A DNA stretch of 64,000 nucleotides from positions 491,450 to 555,449 of the forward strand of contig JAGNLV010000001.1 of the NCBI GenBank assembly GCA_017999435.1, written 5' to 3'. Shown piece by piece: positions 27,599 through 36,668 of this stretch. Origin of the DNA: Candidatus Zixiibacteriota bacterium (GTDB lineage: Bacteria; Zixibacteria; MSB-5A5; GN15; FEB-12). The notes beneath the pieces were generated by a model that saw nothing but the letters and a program-made list of their open reading frames with translations, ran no database searches and was not told where the DNA came from. Position numbers and translations under genes: made by a program. Positions within the stretch are counted from its first letter, which is position 1. The number at the start of each line of letters is the position of its first letter.

Positions 27599-29263
27599 AT
27601 GGAATTGCTCCGCGCCGAACATCTCTCTTTCCGCTATGAGACGCAATCCGAGCTCCTGCTTGCCGACGTCTCTTTCTCCCTCGATCACGCCGCCCGCGTC
27701 GGCCTCATCGGCAACAACGGCTCCGGGAAGACCACCCTTCTGGCGCTCATCCGCAGCGAGCTTTCCCCCGTCTCCGGCAGCCTGACCGTCCGCCCCGACA
27801 CCCGCACCGGCAGCCTTCCCCAGGAGGTCGCCTTTGCCGAAGACGCTTCCGTCGAGGATTACCTCTGGTCGGCCCGCCCCGACCTTGACCATCTCCGCCG
27901 CCGCCTCGCCGCGGCCGACCAGTCGTCGGTTGACTATGCCGACCTCGTGAACCTGTTTTACCAGGCGGGCGGCGCGGTCACGGAGGCTGCGATCGCGCAC
28001 CTGTGCGCCGGTTTTCGCCTCCACCCGTCGCTCCTCCGCCGCCCGCTGGCGGTCCTCTCGGGCGGCGAGAAGACCAAGGTCGCGCTCGCCCGTCTCCTCT
28101 TGCTCGGGCCCGATCTGCTGCTGCTGGATGAACCGACCAACCATCTCGAGATCGCCGCCCTCGAGTGGCTCGAGACGTACCTCGCCGGCCTGTCCATCCC
28201 CTGCATCGTCATCAGCCACGATCGCCGTTTCCTCGATGTCTGCGCCAACGAGATATGGGAGCTCGACCGCGGCCGCCTGACGGTCTACTCCGGCAACTAC
28301 TCATTTTACCGCGCGGCGCGCGAGGCCGACCGCCGCCGCCGCGAGCGGATCTGCGAAGAAGCGCAGCAGAAAGCGAAGAGGCTTCGCGAGGCGGCTGCCC
28401 GGCGCCGCGCCGAATCCGAACGCACCGAACACTTTAAGTTCAAGCGCTCGGTCAGCAAGAGGGGGAGCATTCAGAAGCGGGATGCCGGTTCTGGGCGAAG
28501 CGGGGCCGACTCGTCCAAAACTATGCGCGCCGCCCTCGCTTTGGAGAAACGCCTCGCCGCCCTGCGCGAACAGGCGGAGGCCCAGCGGCCGTTCCTTGAG
28601 AAGGAGCGCCGCATCACGCTGGCCTGCCCGCCCCTTGACGCCCCTCTTCCCCTCACGGTCGCCAACCTCGCCCATGCTTTCGGCGGCCGCTCTGTCCTGA
28701 GCGGCCTTTCGTTTTCGCTTCGCGGCGGTGCCCACCTCGGACTCATCGGCCCCAACGGCTCGGGCAAATCGACCCTGCTCAAAATCCTCGCCGGCCGCCT
28801 CGAACCGACTTCCGGCGCCTTTCACTGGACCCCGCGCGCCCGCCTCGGCTACTACTCACAGGAGCATGACATTCTCGACCCGGCCGCGCGCATTCTCGAT
28901 GAGGTTCTCCAGGGACGGCTGGCCGAGCAGACCCGCGCCCGCACCATCCTCGCCGGCCTCGGCCTCCGCGGCGACCGGGTGCTCCAGACCATCGCCACCC
29001 TCTCGCTGGGCGAACGCTCCAAAGCCGCCCTGGCCAAAGTTCTCTTCTCCGATGCCAATGTGCTCCTGCTCGACGAACCCACGAATCATCTCGAGCTTGC
29101 CGCCCGCGAGGCCCTCGAGGACGCCCTAGCCGGGTACACCGGCACCCTCCTGCTGGCCTCCCACGACCGCTACCTCCTGGAACGCATCACCACCGACATC
29201 CTCGACCTGGAGACGGGCCGCTACTACCCCGGCGGATACCGGGAGTATGCGTCCCGAGCCTAG
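27599..29263 (+). CDS. ABC-F family ATPase
   Basis: 554 residues from ATG 27599; the open frame continues far upstream but only as antisense of citF. Two ABC domains: Walker A GNNGSGKTTLL (about 39) and GPNGSGKSTLL (about 390); signature LSGGEKTKVAL and the degenerate LSLGERSKAAL; Walker B LLLLDEPTNHLE and VLLLDEPTNHLE. A charged linker (about 235-320, RRRRERICEEAQQKAKRLRE) separates them, as in EttA/Uup/Vga-type proteins. No transmembrane part. Family members act on ribosomes (translation factor or antibiotic protection). No clear Shine-Dalgarno precedes the ATG. Confidence 0.9.
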   Translation: MELLRAEHLSFRYETQSELLLADVSFSLDHAARVGLIGNNGSGKTTLLALIRSELSPVSGSLTVRPDTRTGSLPQEVAFAEDASVEDYLWSARPDLDHLRRRLAAADQSSVDYADLVNLFYQAGGAVTEAAIAHLCAGFRLHPSLLRRPLAVLSGGEKTKVALARLLLLGPDLLLLDEPTNHLEIAALEWLETYLAGLSIPCIVISHDRRFLDVCANEIWELDRGRLTVYSGNYSFYRAAREADRRRRERICEEAQQKAKRLREAAARRRAESERTEHFKFKRSVSKRGSIQKRDAGSGRSGADSSKTMRAALALEKRLAALREQAEAQRPFLEKERRITLACPPLDAPLPLTVANLAHAFGGRSVLSGLSFSLRGGAHLGLIGPNGSGKSTLLKILAGRLEPTSGAFHWTPRARLGYYSQEHDILDPAARILDEVLQGRLAEQTRARTILAGLGLRGDRVLQTIATLSLGERSKAALAKVLFSDANVLLLDEPTNHLELAAREALEDALAGYTGTLLLASHDRYLLERITTDILDLETGRYYPGGYREYASRA

Positions 29264-29277
29264 CTCCGTCGGCTCGT

Positions 29278-31551
29278 CTATCCTTCGCACGGTGGCGGAG
29301 CCGCTCCGCCGCGAAAAAGAAAACCCACAAGAGCAGTCAAGTCCGCCACGCCGAGGGCGTCGTTCGCATCGACATCCGCCTCCTGGACACAGTGCAGCGC
29401 CGCCCCGCCCCGGAACAGGAACGCGATCAGTGCCGTCAAATCCGACACCGCTATGTCGCCGGAATGCGTGATATCCCCGCGCAACCGGCAGCACGGGCAA
29501 CCGCTGACCACATACCCGATGGTCTGTCCGCACTCGTTGTACTCCGCCAGGCAAGGCGAGCCGGAGGCGACCATCCGGAATCCCGCCGTCGTGTCGCAGA
29601 ATTCCGGGTCCAGCGAGACGTTCCCGTTGGTTCCCGTCTGCTCGGGTACGACGCCCACGTAGTCGGCCTGATTGCCGAAGACGTCGTTGCACGTGAAGAA
29701 CGCGCCCTGGGGAGTCCCCTGCGTCCAGAGACCGCAGCCGTTGCTGAAGATGATATTCCGGCCAATATCGAATGCGCCTTGCCCTATCCGCAGGGCGACT
29801 GTGTTTCCCGTGAATACGTTGTCGTAGACGTCCGCTCCGTTTGTCTGCAGGCAGTGGAAACCGACCTCGTTGTTCCTGAACAGCGATCGCCGAATGTCCC
29901 AAGTGGTCTCGAGCTCGACAAACGACAACGCCGTTCCATTGCCTATCAGCCGGCACGAGTCGATCGTAATGTGACCCCACGAGGGAGAATCCTGGACGAC
30001 TGTCCCGTTTCCGTCAAACACGCAATTGACCGCCGTCAGGGCCGCATGCGCGTCCCGCTTGAGCGCTGTTCCGGCGCCCGTCACGCTGATTCCTCGCACA
30101 GTCAGCGCCCGCGCGGTGTCCACCCGCATGAAATCCTGCCCACCACACTCGATTCGCGTGAGATTCGGCCCGTCCTCCCCGATGATGGTCAGCCCGACTC
30201 CCCACTCTGAACTCAGGCCGATCGGCACAGACAGATTCACCCACCCGCTGCCGGAATATATGCCGCCGCCCACAATAATCGTGTCGCGCCCGGCAACCCG
30301 GTCCATCGCCGCCTTGAGATCCGGCTAATCTTCCGGCACCAGGAAGATGTCATCGGAAACCGGAGAGAATGCCGAGTAGCGCCAGTCCCCCCATGCGCCT
30401 CCATTACCGACGCGCACGCGCACGTAGTACTTTCGGTAGGGGCGAAGATCCGCTCCGGCATAGACCGCGCTCGTATCTGCCGAAAAGCTCGGCCCGGGGT
30501 CCCACAAATCGACCGCTGCCCAAGTGCTGTCGCTGCTTACCTGTACTTGCCACTGCGCCTGCGAGGTGAGCGCAGTGTCGAAGTAGCTCCAGCAGAACAT
30601 GGGCGTGACTGTCGGCGTCACGTTGTTGAACCGCCCCGTCCCGAAACTCAAGCCAAGAGGAACCGGATAGTCCGTGCCCGTATAGGGAATCGCCCCCATA
30701 TCATTCGGCGAACCGTCCGGATCACGGTAGACCGCCGATGGGTCCCCGGCATCGATACACGGCGACTCCTCTCGAAGTCGGAAGTCCCCCGCCGACGGAT
30801 CAATGAACCTGGGATCGAAACAGCCGTTCAAGCCGCCGTCGTACTCGATTCGGCCGCATTGCGGTTCCCCGTTCCATTGATCGTTGTATACATACCAGCT
30901 GCGGAATGCCCCCTCGCCGTGGACGTCGCAGCAATTGGCCACGATATTGCCCTTCACTACCGAAACGGCCGGCGAGAGATCCATCAGGACTACTCCCCCG
31001 GTATTCTGCCAGAGCGTGTTGTTCAGAATGACTACGGAATCGGTGTCGAGCCAGCCATACATACACGCCCAATTGGAGTTGCCGGTGAAGATGTTCCTGG
31101 TAATGCAGACCTTGGTGCTCCCGCTGCCGCGGCTAAACTCCAACACTGCAGCTCCCCCCGTGAAACCACTGAAGATATTGCCCGCGATTGCCATGTGCGC
31201 GCCATTGGCCACCGCCACGCCGCCTCCGGCTCCGTTGCGAATAGTAAAGCCTTTGATCGCTGCCCCCGCTCCCTCGCCCGAGTCCGCCGACACGATCGGC
31301 GCGGTCGCTGCTGCCGGCTCGAGTACCACATCCGTGACCGCCCCTGCCGCGATCACTCTCACTGCTTTCCCAAGAAAGTTGATATTCTCCGCGTACACTC
31401 CCGGCAGTACGGACACCGTATCCCCATCCGCCGCGGCCTCAATCCCCGCTTGAATTGTCGGTTGATTCGTCGGAACCGTGATCATCCCCGCCCCCGCTGT
31501 GCCTGCCGCAACCGGCAATCACGCACTTGCGAACAATGCGCGGGCGTTCAT
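29278..31551 (-). pseudogene. Beta-helix/FnIII-like/beta-helix/dockerin protein, interrupted by two in-frame stops
   Basis: One reading frame from ATG 31551 (preceded by GGAGAAAGG) to 29278, about 757 codons, contains TGA at 31521-31519 inside the signal peptide (MNARALFASA, stop, LPVAAGTAGAG) and TAG at 30327-30325. Domain order continues across both: a right-handed beta-helix (TIQAGIEAAADGDTVSVLPG onward), a fibronectin-III-like module (near FSADTSAVYAGADLRPYRKY), a second beta-helix opening VPED-stop-PDLKAAMDRVAGRDTIIVGG, and a dockerin-like pair of Asp-rich repeats (GDIAVSDLTALIAFLFRGG, DALGVADLTALVGFLFRGG). VPEDYP is the usual opening of such helices, so TAG probably replaced a Tyr codon. 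Promoter and ribosome site look intact. Recent pseudogene, or stop readthrough, or assembly error. Confidence 0.75.
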
Positions 31552-31595
31552 TCACATCACCCTTTCTCCGCCGTCGACCTCGTCATGATATCGGT

Positions 31596-31623
31596 AATAT
31601 AAGCACATTCACGATTGTGTCAA
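31596..31623 (-). promoter_or_regulatory. Promoter of the interrupted beta-helix gene
   Basis: Perfect TTGACA (31623-31618), 16-nt spacer, TATATT (31601-31596). Expected start near 31589, leader about 38 nt to ATG 31551. Confidence 0.7.
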
Positions 31624-31647
31624 CGTGGGTTCGTGCGCCCCCCGCCG

Positions 31648-32166
31648 CTACAGCGGCCGGCCCATCCGCTCCCACTCCTCCCGCGTCGCGAATGATCTCG
31701 CCGACAACGCCCGGTCAACCGCCAAAATCCCGTCCAGGTGGTCGATCTCGTGCTGCAGCAGTTCCGCCAACTCCCCCTCCGCCTCCAGCTCCCGCAGGGT
31801 CCCCTGCGGCCCGACATATACCGCCCGAATCCGATTCGCCCGCGCCACCCGCACGAGAAGGTCGGGGAAACTGAAACACGAATCCCACCACTCCCGCAGC
31901 TCCCCACTCGCCCCGATGATGCGCGGATTGATCATCGGGCCGTCAAAACTCCCGTCCGGCGTCCGCACGAAGATCACCCGGTGAAGGACCCCGATCTGCG
32001 GCGCCGCGATTCCCCGTCCGTATCCGTGAGCGGCCCGGAACGCCGCCAGCGTCTCCTCCAGGTCGCGCACCAGCGCCGCGATTTCGGCCGAGCCCGGCTC
32101 CGCGACCGCCGCCGACCTTTGCCACAGGAGAGGATCCCCCAGTTGAATAATCCGTCGCACCGCCAT
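31648..32166 (-). CDS. def: Peptide deformylase
   Basis: 172 residues. Motif 1 is GRGIAAPQIG (GxGxAAxQ), motif 3 is QHEIDHLDG with two metal His and the catalytic Glu. Motif 2, normally EGC(L/V)S, reads DSCFS: the metal Cys is kept but EG is replaced by DS. Removes the formyl group from nascent proteins; Fe/Zn enzyme, cytoplasmic. GGAG followed by TAAAAA precedes the ATG. The divergent motif 2 resembles secondary or mitochondrial-type variants, so this may be an additional copy rather than the housekeeping one. Confidence 0.88.
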   Translation of the reverse strand: MAVRRIIQLGDPLLWQRSAAVAEPGSAEIAALVRDLEETLAAFRAAHGYGRGIAAPQIGVLHRVIFVRTPDGSFDGPMINPRIIGASGELREWWDSCFSFPDLLVRVARANRIRAVYVGPQGTLRELEAEGELAELLQHEIDHLDGILAVDRALSARSFATREEWERMGRPL

Positions 32167-32302
32167 TTTTTACTCCAAGAAACCTGGTATACGGCGCCCC
32201 GGCCGTCCCGGCAAGCCCCGCCCTTCGCCCCCAAAGCAGAACGCCTGCAGCGGTCGTGTGACCGTACAGGCGTTCTTCAAACTGATGGGAAATGCGCCGG
32301 CT

Positions 32303-32905
32303 CTACAGCCACTCCATATTGCGAAGGGGACCGATCTCGCTTTTCATCTGCCGCCCCAGCTCCTCCCACTGCTCGACCATGTCTTCGAGATGTTTCGCCC
32401 GCTTCTCGATCTGCTCCCCGTGCGCCTCCAGTTTCTCCGCCTCGATTTCCATATCGCGGTCGAACTGCTCTTCATCGTACTCCGTAAACAGCATCTTCAT
32501 CGCGGCCCCCACAGCCTGGAGTCCCAGTTTCGCCCCCTTGAGACCCAGCGTGATTCCCTCTTTGGCGATCCCTTTCGCCTCCGCGCGGATCTCATAGCTG
32601 ATCTGGTAAAACTCCCCCACCAGGTCCTGCTGCGGCGGCGTGAGCGGGATCTCCTCGTCATCCAGGTACATTCGCCGGTCCGACGTGATCCGGATCTCCT
32701 CGTAAGGATCGTTCAGGTGGCTGATCACGATTTCGTCCTTACCCAGGTGGAACCGCGCGTCATCCGCCTCGAACGTGCTGAAACTCTTGACTGTGACCGA
32801 CCGCTCCCCGTCGTCCCCCGTCCCGCGCTCGTGCACTCTCGCGGCCGCCGGTCCTGCCGGCGCAGCCACGGCCGCGCATAATAGACTCGCCAACAACCAT
32901 CGCAT
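32303..32905 (-). CDS. Periplasmic DUF2884/YggN-like protein
   Basis: 200 residues from ATG 32905, preceded by GGAGGAAAG; a longer frame upstream has no signal and no coding character. Signal peptide MRWLLASLLCAAVAAPAGPAAA. The middle (ITSDRRMYLDDEEIPLTPPQ, then EFYQISYEIRAEAKGIAKEG) has the layout of DUF2884 proteins such as E. coli YggN. The C-terminal 60 residues form a charged helix or coiled coil (EAEKLEAHGEQIEKRAKHLE). Function unknown. Family assignment is from pattern resemblance, moderate certainty. Confidence 0.72.
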   Translation of the reverse strand: MRWLLASLLCAAVAAPAGPAAARVHERGTGDDGERSVTVKSFSTFEADDARFHLGKDEIVISHLNDPYEEIRITSDRRMYLDDEEIPLTPPQQDLVGEFYQISYEIRAEAKGIAKEGITLGLKGAKLGLQAVGAAMKMLFTEYDEEQFDRDMEIEAEKLEAHGEQIEKRAKHLEDMVEQWEELGRQMKSEIGPLRNMEWL

Positions 32906-33109
32906 CGGGCTTTCCTCCACAAATAGCGTTCGTTCCGCCATTGCACTATACGAGCCGGTTCCCGCAAGGTTGCACCCGGCGGCCGCGCTCGCCGGGCCGG
33001 GGCCCGCCCCGGGTCCACGGGCTGTCCCGCCGAGCGCCGCTTTTTTGTTGCCCGCCGCCTTCCCGGCCGCCGTATCATACGGCAACGACACACTGCCGCG
33101 AGGTATGCC

Positions 33110-33961
33110 ATGATCCTCCCGCAACTCGGCCGGCTCGACAACATGCGCCCCGCCGCGCTCGACGCCCGCACCGTCTACATCCACGACGATCACCGGTGGG
33201 TGGTGCCCCTCATTTTCCATGCCCAGGAGAGCGGCCGCCTCCCCGTCCCCTGCAAACTCGTCTGCCTTGACCGCCACCACGATGCGCTCCCCCCGGACCG
33301 GGAGCGTTTGCGGGCCCTGCGCGATGCCCGGCGCGCCGGGCTCACCGGGGCCTCCGTTCTGAATCTGTGCGCGGAGGTTCTCTCTCCCCACGACGATGAC
33401 TGGATCCCTGCCGCCATGGAGCTGGGGCTTCTCTCCGACGCCGTCGTGCTCGGCGGCGAGGGGGTGTTTTCGCGCCAGGCCCTCACCGACTTCACCGACC
33501 ACACCGGCGCCCGCCATCGCATCGAGCTCACCGGCCACCTCGGACCCGAGCTGGCGGCCATCGGCCGTTTCGGCAACCTCCTCCGGCGCGGGCAGGAGGA
33601 ACTCCTATGGAACATCTTCGACTGGATGGTGGCGCCCGACGGCCGCCTCGGCTTCCGCCCCGGAGCTCCTCCCCTCGCGCTCTCCATCGACCTCGATTAC
33701 TTCGTCATCCCGTGGGATACCTTCCGCCTTCCCTGGCCCGAGGAGGTCTACCGCGGGTACTTCCTCACCCCATCCGATCAGCCCGCTCTGGAGGGCGCCA
33801 CCGCCCGGGATATTCTGCGTCAGCTCATCGACCGTGCCGGCCTGGTGGCGGTCGCCCGGGAGGCGGGCCACTGCGGCGGAGAGTCGAAAGCCGCGGCCGT
33901 GTTCGCCGATTTCAACCGCCTCCTGCTGGACGGTCGCCTGCGCCTCCTCCCTGCCGAGTGA
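33110..33961 (+). CDS. UPF0489 family (peptide-arginase-like) protein
   Basis: 283 residues. Conserved metal-binding-like clusters: IHDDHRW (about 24), CLDRHHDA (about 51), SIDLDYFV (about 196) and HCGG (about 254), the set expected for UPF0489, a ureohydrolase/arginase-fold family recently linked to peptide-arginine (ornithine-forming) chemistry. A GAGG sequence lies 7 nt before the ATG. No precursor peptide or radical-SAM gene is adjacent, so its substrate cannot be inferred. Confidence 0.82.
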   Translation: MILPQLGRLDNMRPAALDARTVYIHDDHRWVVPLIFHAQESGRLPVPCKLVCLDRHHDALPPDRERLRALRDARRAGLTGASVLNLCAEVLSPHDDDWIPAAMELGLLSDAVVLGGEGVFSRQALTDFTDHTGARHRIELTGHLGPELAAIGRFGNLLRRGQEELLWNIFDWMVAPDGRLGFRPGAPPLALSIDLDYFVIPWDTFRLPWPEEVYRGYFLTPSDQPALEGATARDILRQLIDRAGLVAVAREAGHCGGESKAAAVFADFNRLLLDGRLRLLPAE

Positions 33962-33992
33962 CCTCGGCCGGCCGGCGCTCCCCAAAATACAA

Positions 33993-34020
33993 CAGCCCCC
34001 CGAATCCTTTCGGGGGGCTG
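33993..34020. terminator. Bidirectional terminator between convergent genes
   Basis: A 10-bp perfect stem CAGCCCCCCG / CGGGGGGCTG with an 8-nt loop lies between UPF0489 (+) and a lipoprotein gene (-). On the minus strand it is followed by TTGTATTTT; on the plus strand the tail is only CCCTTT. Confidence 0.65.
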
Positions 34021-34063
34021 CCCTTTGGGCCCGCTGAAGCTCAGGACGCTTCGCGGCTTTTCG

Positions 34064-34285
34064 TTATTCAGGCGGCGTCGCCGGCTCTCCCTCTTCAGGG
34101 TCGTGAGCCGCCGTATCTTCCGGCTCGGCCGGGTCGAAACGCGTGCTGTCTTTCATCTCCGCCACTTTGGTCTCGGGCGGCACGCGATCAGGGGGCCCAT
34201 CGGCCTCCGATCCCCCCTTGCCGCACCCGAGCACCAGCACGCCCGCCCCCAGGATCAACAGCCCCGCCAGCGCTCGGTACCGCAT
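34064..34285 (-). CDS. Small lipoprotein (73 aa)
   Basis: MRYRALAGLLILGAGVLVLGC gives a lipobox with Cys21, then a disordered acidic, Pro-rich tail (PEDTAAHDPEEGEPATPPE). No family recognised. It follows a second lipoprotein gene 25 nt upstream on the same strand and precedes the terminator at 33993-34020, so the two are likely one transcript. Confidence 0.65.
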   Translation of the reverse strand: MRYRALAGLLILGAGVLVLGCGKGGSEADGPPDRVPPETKVAEMKDSTRFDPAEPEDTAAHDPEEGEPATPPE

Positions 34286-34310
34286 GTCCCCGATCCCTCG
34301 ACCTCTCCCG

Positions 34311-34523
34311 CTACTCGCCCAGGGCGCCCGTGTCCGTCACCGCCGAGTCCGGAGTCGCCATCGTATCTACCGCCACGCTTTCCGCTGCCGGTGGCGCCGT
34401 TTGCTCCGGAGCCGGCTCCATCTGGGTCTCGGTCTGCGGCTCTGCTTTCTCGCCGCCACCGCACCCGAAAGCGCAGGTCAGCGCCCACAACAGGACTAGT
34501 CCGCCGACAAGTAGCTTCTTCAT
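34311..34523 (-). CDS. Small lipoprotein (70 aa)
   Basis: MKKLLVGGLVLLWALTCAFGC: typical Lys-Lys n-region and lipobox with Cys21 (CAFGC). The mature part is Glu/Pro/Thr/Ala-rich and probably unstructured. AAGGAGAGGAG lies upstream of the ATG. Divergent from the tol cluster. Similar in size and composition to its downstream neighbour, perhaps a duplicated spacer or anchor lipoprotein; function unknown. Confidence 0.68.
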   Translation of the reverse strand: MKKLLVGGLVLLWALTCAFGCGGGEKAEPQTETQMEPAPEQTAPPAAESVAVDTMATPDSAVTDTGALGE

Positions 34524-34652
34524 CTGCCCGCTCTCCTCTCCTTGAGTCCGGTTAACGTATGCTGTCTCTCCTTTTCCACCTGCAAAGCTGCTTGAGATCG
34601 AAGATTTTCCCCCGCCCGTGCTCAGTCAAGTTTTTAATTCCGCCTGTTTTAG

Positions 34653-34681
34653 TTGACCCTGCCGGATCCTCCCGATATGTT
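34653..34681 (+). promoter_or_regulatory. Promoter of the tol cluster
   Basis: TTGACC (34653-34658), 17-nt spacer, TATGTT (34676-34681). Leader of roughly 70 nt to the tolQ ATG, which has only a weak AAAGAA ribosome site. Confidence 0.6.
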
Positions 34682-34757
34682 GCGGCTCCGATTTCGGAAA
34701 CGCGGATGGATTCCGTCCGCCTCGAAAACTTTAGGTGAAACGGGTGTTTAAAAGAAT

Positions 34758-35474
34758 ATGGATACTTCGATTGCTCCCTTCATCCTCGCCGGCCCGATCT
34801 GGAATATCATATCGAATTCGTCCGCATTTGGCATCTTTATTCTGGGCGTCCTTGTGTTCATGTCGCTGACGTCCTGGGCCATCATCTTCGCCAAGTACCG
34901 CGAGTTCAGAGCGGTCGAGGCCGAGAACAACAAGTTCCTCCAGACTTTCCGTCGCGCCCGCTCTCTGTCGGAAGCTATCGGCCAGGCGAAATCGCACTCC
35001 TCCGCCCCCGTCTCCCACATCTTCCTCGCCGGCTACAATGAACTTACTGAGATCGTCGGGGCCAAAAACGAAGGCGGCGGTTTGCAGGAAGTCAAACACA
35101 GTCTGGCCGATGAGGATCTGGCGTCGGTTGAGATGGTCATGGACAAGACCCACAACGAGCAGATCGGCAAGTTGGAGCGGCGCGTCATCTTCCTCGCCTC
35201 GACTGCCAACTCCGCTCCGTTCATGGGCTTACTCGGGACTGTCGTCGGTATCATGGATGCCTTCTGGTCGATCGGCGAACGCGGCTCCGCCTCCCTCGCG
35301 GTGGTCGCCCCCGGTATCGCCGAAGCTCTCCTGGCCACGATTGTCGGCCTCGGCGCCGCCATCCCGGCTGTCATCGCCTACAACTGGGCGAACAGTAAGC
35401 TGAAATACGCCAACGACTTCTCCCAAAATTTCATCCTCGAGTTCCTCGCCCGGGTGAGACGGGAGGTCCGCTGA
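34758..35474 (+). CDS. tolQ: TolQ/ExbB-type proton channel
   Basis: 238 residues, three transmembrane segments: near 18-40 (FGIFILGVLVFMSLTSWAII), about 145-170 (STANSAPFMGLLGTVVGIMD) and about 180-205 (VVAPGIAEALLATIVGLGAA). These are the MotA/TolQ/ExbB signature helices. With TolR it converts the proton gradient into force on TolA/TonB in the inner membrane. The order tolQ-tolR-tolA-tolB-pal-cpoB argues for Tol rather than Exb. The stop overlaps the tolR start by 1 nt (TGATG). Confidence 0.95.
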   Translation: MDTSIAPFILAGPIWNIISNSSAFGIFILGVLVFMSLTSWAIIFAKYREFRAVEAENNKFLQTFRRARSLSEAIGQAKSHSSAPVSHIFLAGYNELTEIVGAKNEGGGLQEVKHSLADEDLASVEMVMDKTHNEQIGKLERRVIFLASTANSAPFMGLLGTVVGIMDAFWSIGERGSASLAVVAPGIAEALLATIVGLGAAIPAVIAYNWANSKLKYANDFSQNFILEFLARVRREVR

Positions 35475-35920
35475 TGCCGCGCCGTGGCCGCACAAAACTC
35501 CCCTATCGCCCGATGGCGGACATTAACATCGCCAATCTCGTGGACGTTGTCCTCGTTCTGCTGATCATCTTCATGATTTCCGCCCCCCTCCTGCAGTCCG
35601 GCATCGAGGTCGATCTGCCCAAGACCCGCGCCGCCGCCATCGAAGAAGAAACCGAGGGCATCGTCCTCACGATCGATAAGAAGGGCGGCATCTACATCAA
35701 CGACGTCTGGTCCCGGCTGGATAATTTCGAGAAGAACCTCCAGGACGAGATGGCCGCCAAGGGGACTCGTTCGGTTTACCTCCGCGGCGATTCCGTGGTC
35801 GCGTACGGCACCGCCATCGGCGTCATCGGCCGGCTCAAAGAAATGGGGATCGAGTCGATCGGCCTGGTCACCGCCCCGCCGCAGGACAACGCCGCCGGAC
35901 GGCGCGGCCGCAGACGATAG
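35474..35920 (+). CDS. tolR: TolR/ExbD-type protein
   Basis: 148 residues. One N-terminal transmembrane helix with the conserved Asp (IANLVDVVLVLLIIFMIS, about 19-36), then a periplasmic domain containing the family motif GIEVDLPKT. Stator partner of TolQ. Coupled to tolQ by TGATG overlap. The C-terminus (GRRGRRR) is unusually basic. Confidence 0.95.
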   Translation: MPRRGRTKLPYRPMADINIANLVDVVLVLLIIFMISAPLLQSGIEVDLPKTRAAAIEEETEGIVLTIDKKGGIYINDVWSRLDNFEKNLQDEMAAKGTRSVYLRGDSVVAYGTAIGVIGRLKEMGIESIGLVTAPPQDNAAGRRGRRR

Positions 35921-35933
35921 GAGCACCCCGATT

Positions 35934-36665
35934 GTGGCAACCCGGGATATCATCTTCTCGGCGGCACTCCACACCGTGGTCATCGTCGTGACCCTGGTGT
36001 CCATCCCGCTGGCCCAGAAACGCGAACTTCCCTTCGCCGATATCATCCGGGTCCAGCTCACCGCTCCCGCCCAGTTGCCCGGCCGCCAGCCGGCCGCCAT
36101 CCCGGCCCCGCCCGTCCCCCAGCCTGAGGTCGACGCCAACCCGGATCTTCCGGTCGAGCCGCCCAAGCCGGTCGAAAAGGAGGCGGTCATCGATAAAAAG
36201 CCTGAGAAGAAACCGGAAAAGAAGCCGCAGCCGAAACCTCAGCCCCAGCCGGAAGAGTCCGCCCCCGCGGCTTCCTCCGCCGCCGGAGAATCGCCCTCCG
36301 GCGCCGCCGGGAGCGGCCCGCAGACCAACGCCCCGGTGGGCGAAGGCTCCCCCTTTGGCGGCGCCACCATCGACAACCCCAGTTTCACCTATCCCTGGTG
36401 GTTCACCCAGGCCTTCAACAAGATTGCCTCCGGTTTCCACGTCCGCCAGGCCTTTCCGCCCGATGTCACCTGCGTCATCTATTTCGAGGTGATCCGCTCC
36501 GGCCGCGTCATCGAACTGCGCGTCGACCAATCCTCCGGTTATCCGGATTTCGACGACGCCTGCATGACCGCGGTCAGCCGCGCCACCCCCTTCCCCCCGC
36601 TTCCCCGTGAATTCACGGACGAAGTCCTGGGCATCACCGTTCCTTTCAAACCTTCGCAGAGGTAA
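35934..36665 (+). CDS. TolA/TonB-like energy transducer
   Basis: 243 residues starting at GTG 35934, with AGGAG about 10 nt upstream. Single N-terminal transmembrane helix (AALHTVVIVVTLVSIPL), a Pro/Lys/Glu-rich periplasm-spanning linker (about 65-125) and a C-terminal TonB/TolA-type domain (about 160-243) with CVIYFEVIRSGRVIELRVDQ and SGYPDFDDACMTAV. Position between tolR and tolB makes TolA function likely although the C-terminal domain reads like TonB_C/TolA_C hybrids common in FCB bacteria. Confidence 0.88.
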   Translation: MATRDIIFSAALHTVVIVVTLVSIPLAQKRELPFADIIRVQLTAPAQLPGRQPAAIPAPPVPQPEVDANPDLPVEPPKPVEKEAVIDKKPEKKPEKKPQPKPQPQPEESAPAASSAAGESPSGAAGSGPQTNAPVGEGSPFGGATIDNPSFTYPWWFTQAFNKIASGFHVRQAFPPDVTCVIYFEVIRSGRVIELRVDQSSGYPDFDDACMTAVSRATPFPPLPREFTDEVLGITVPFKPSQR

Positions 36666-36668
36666 GAC

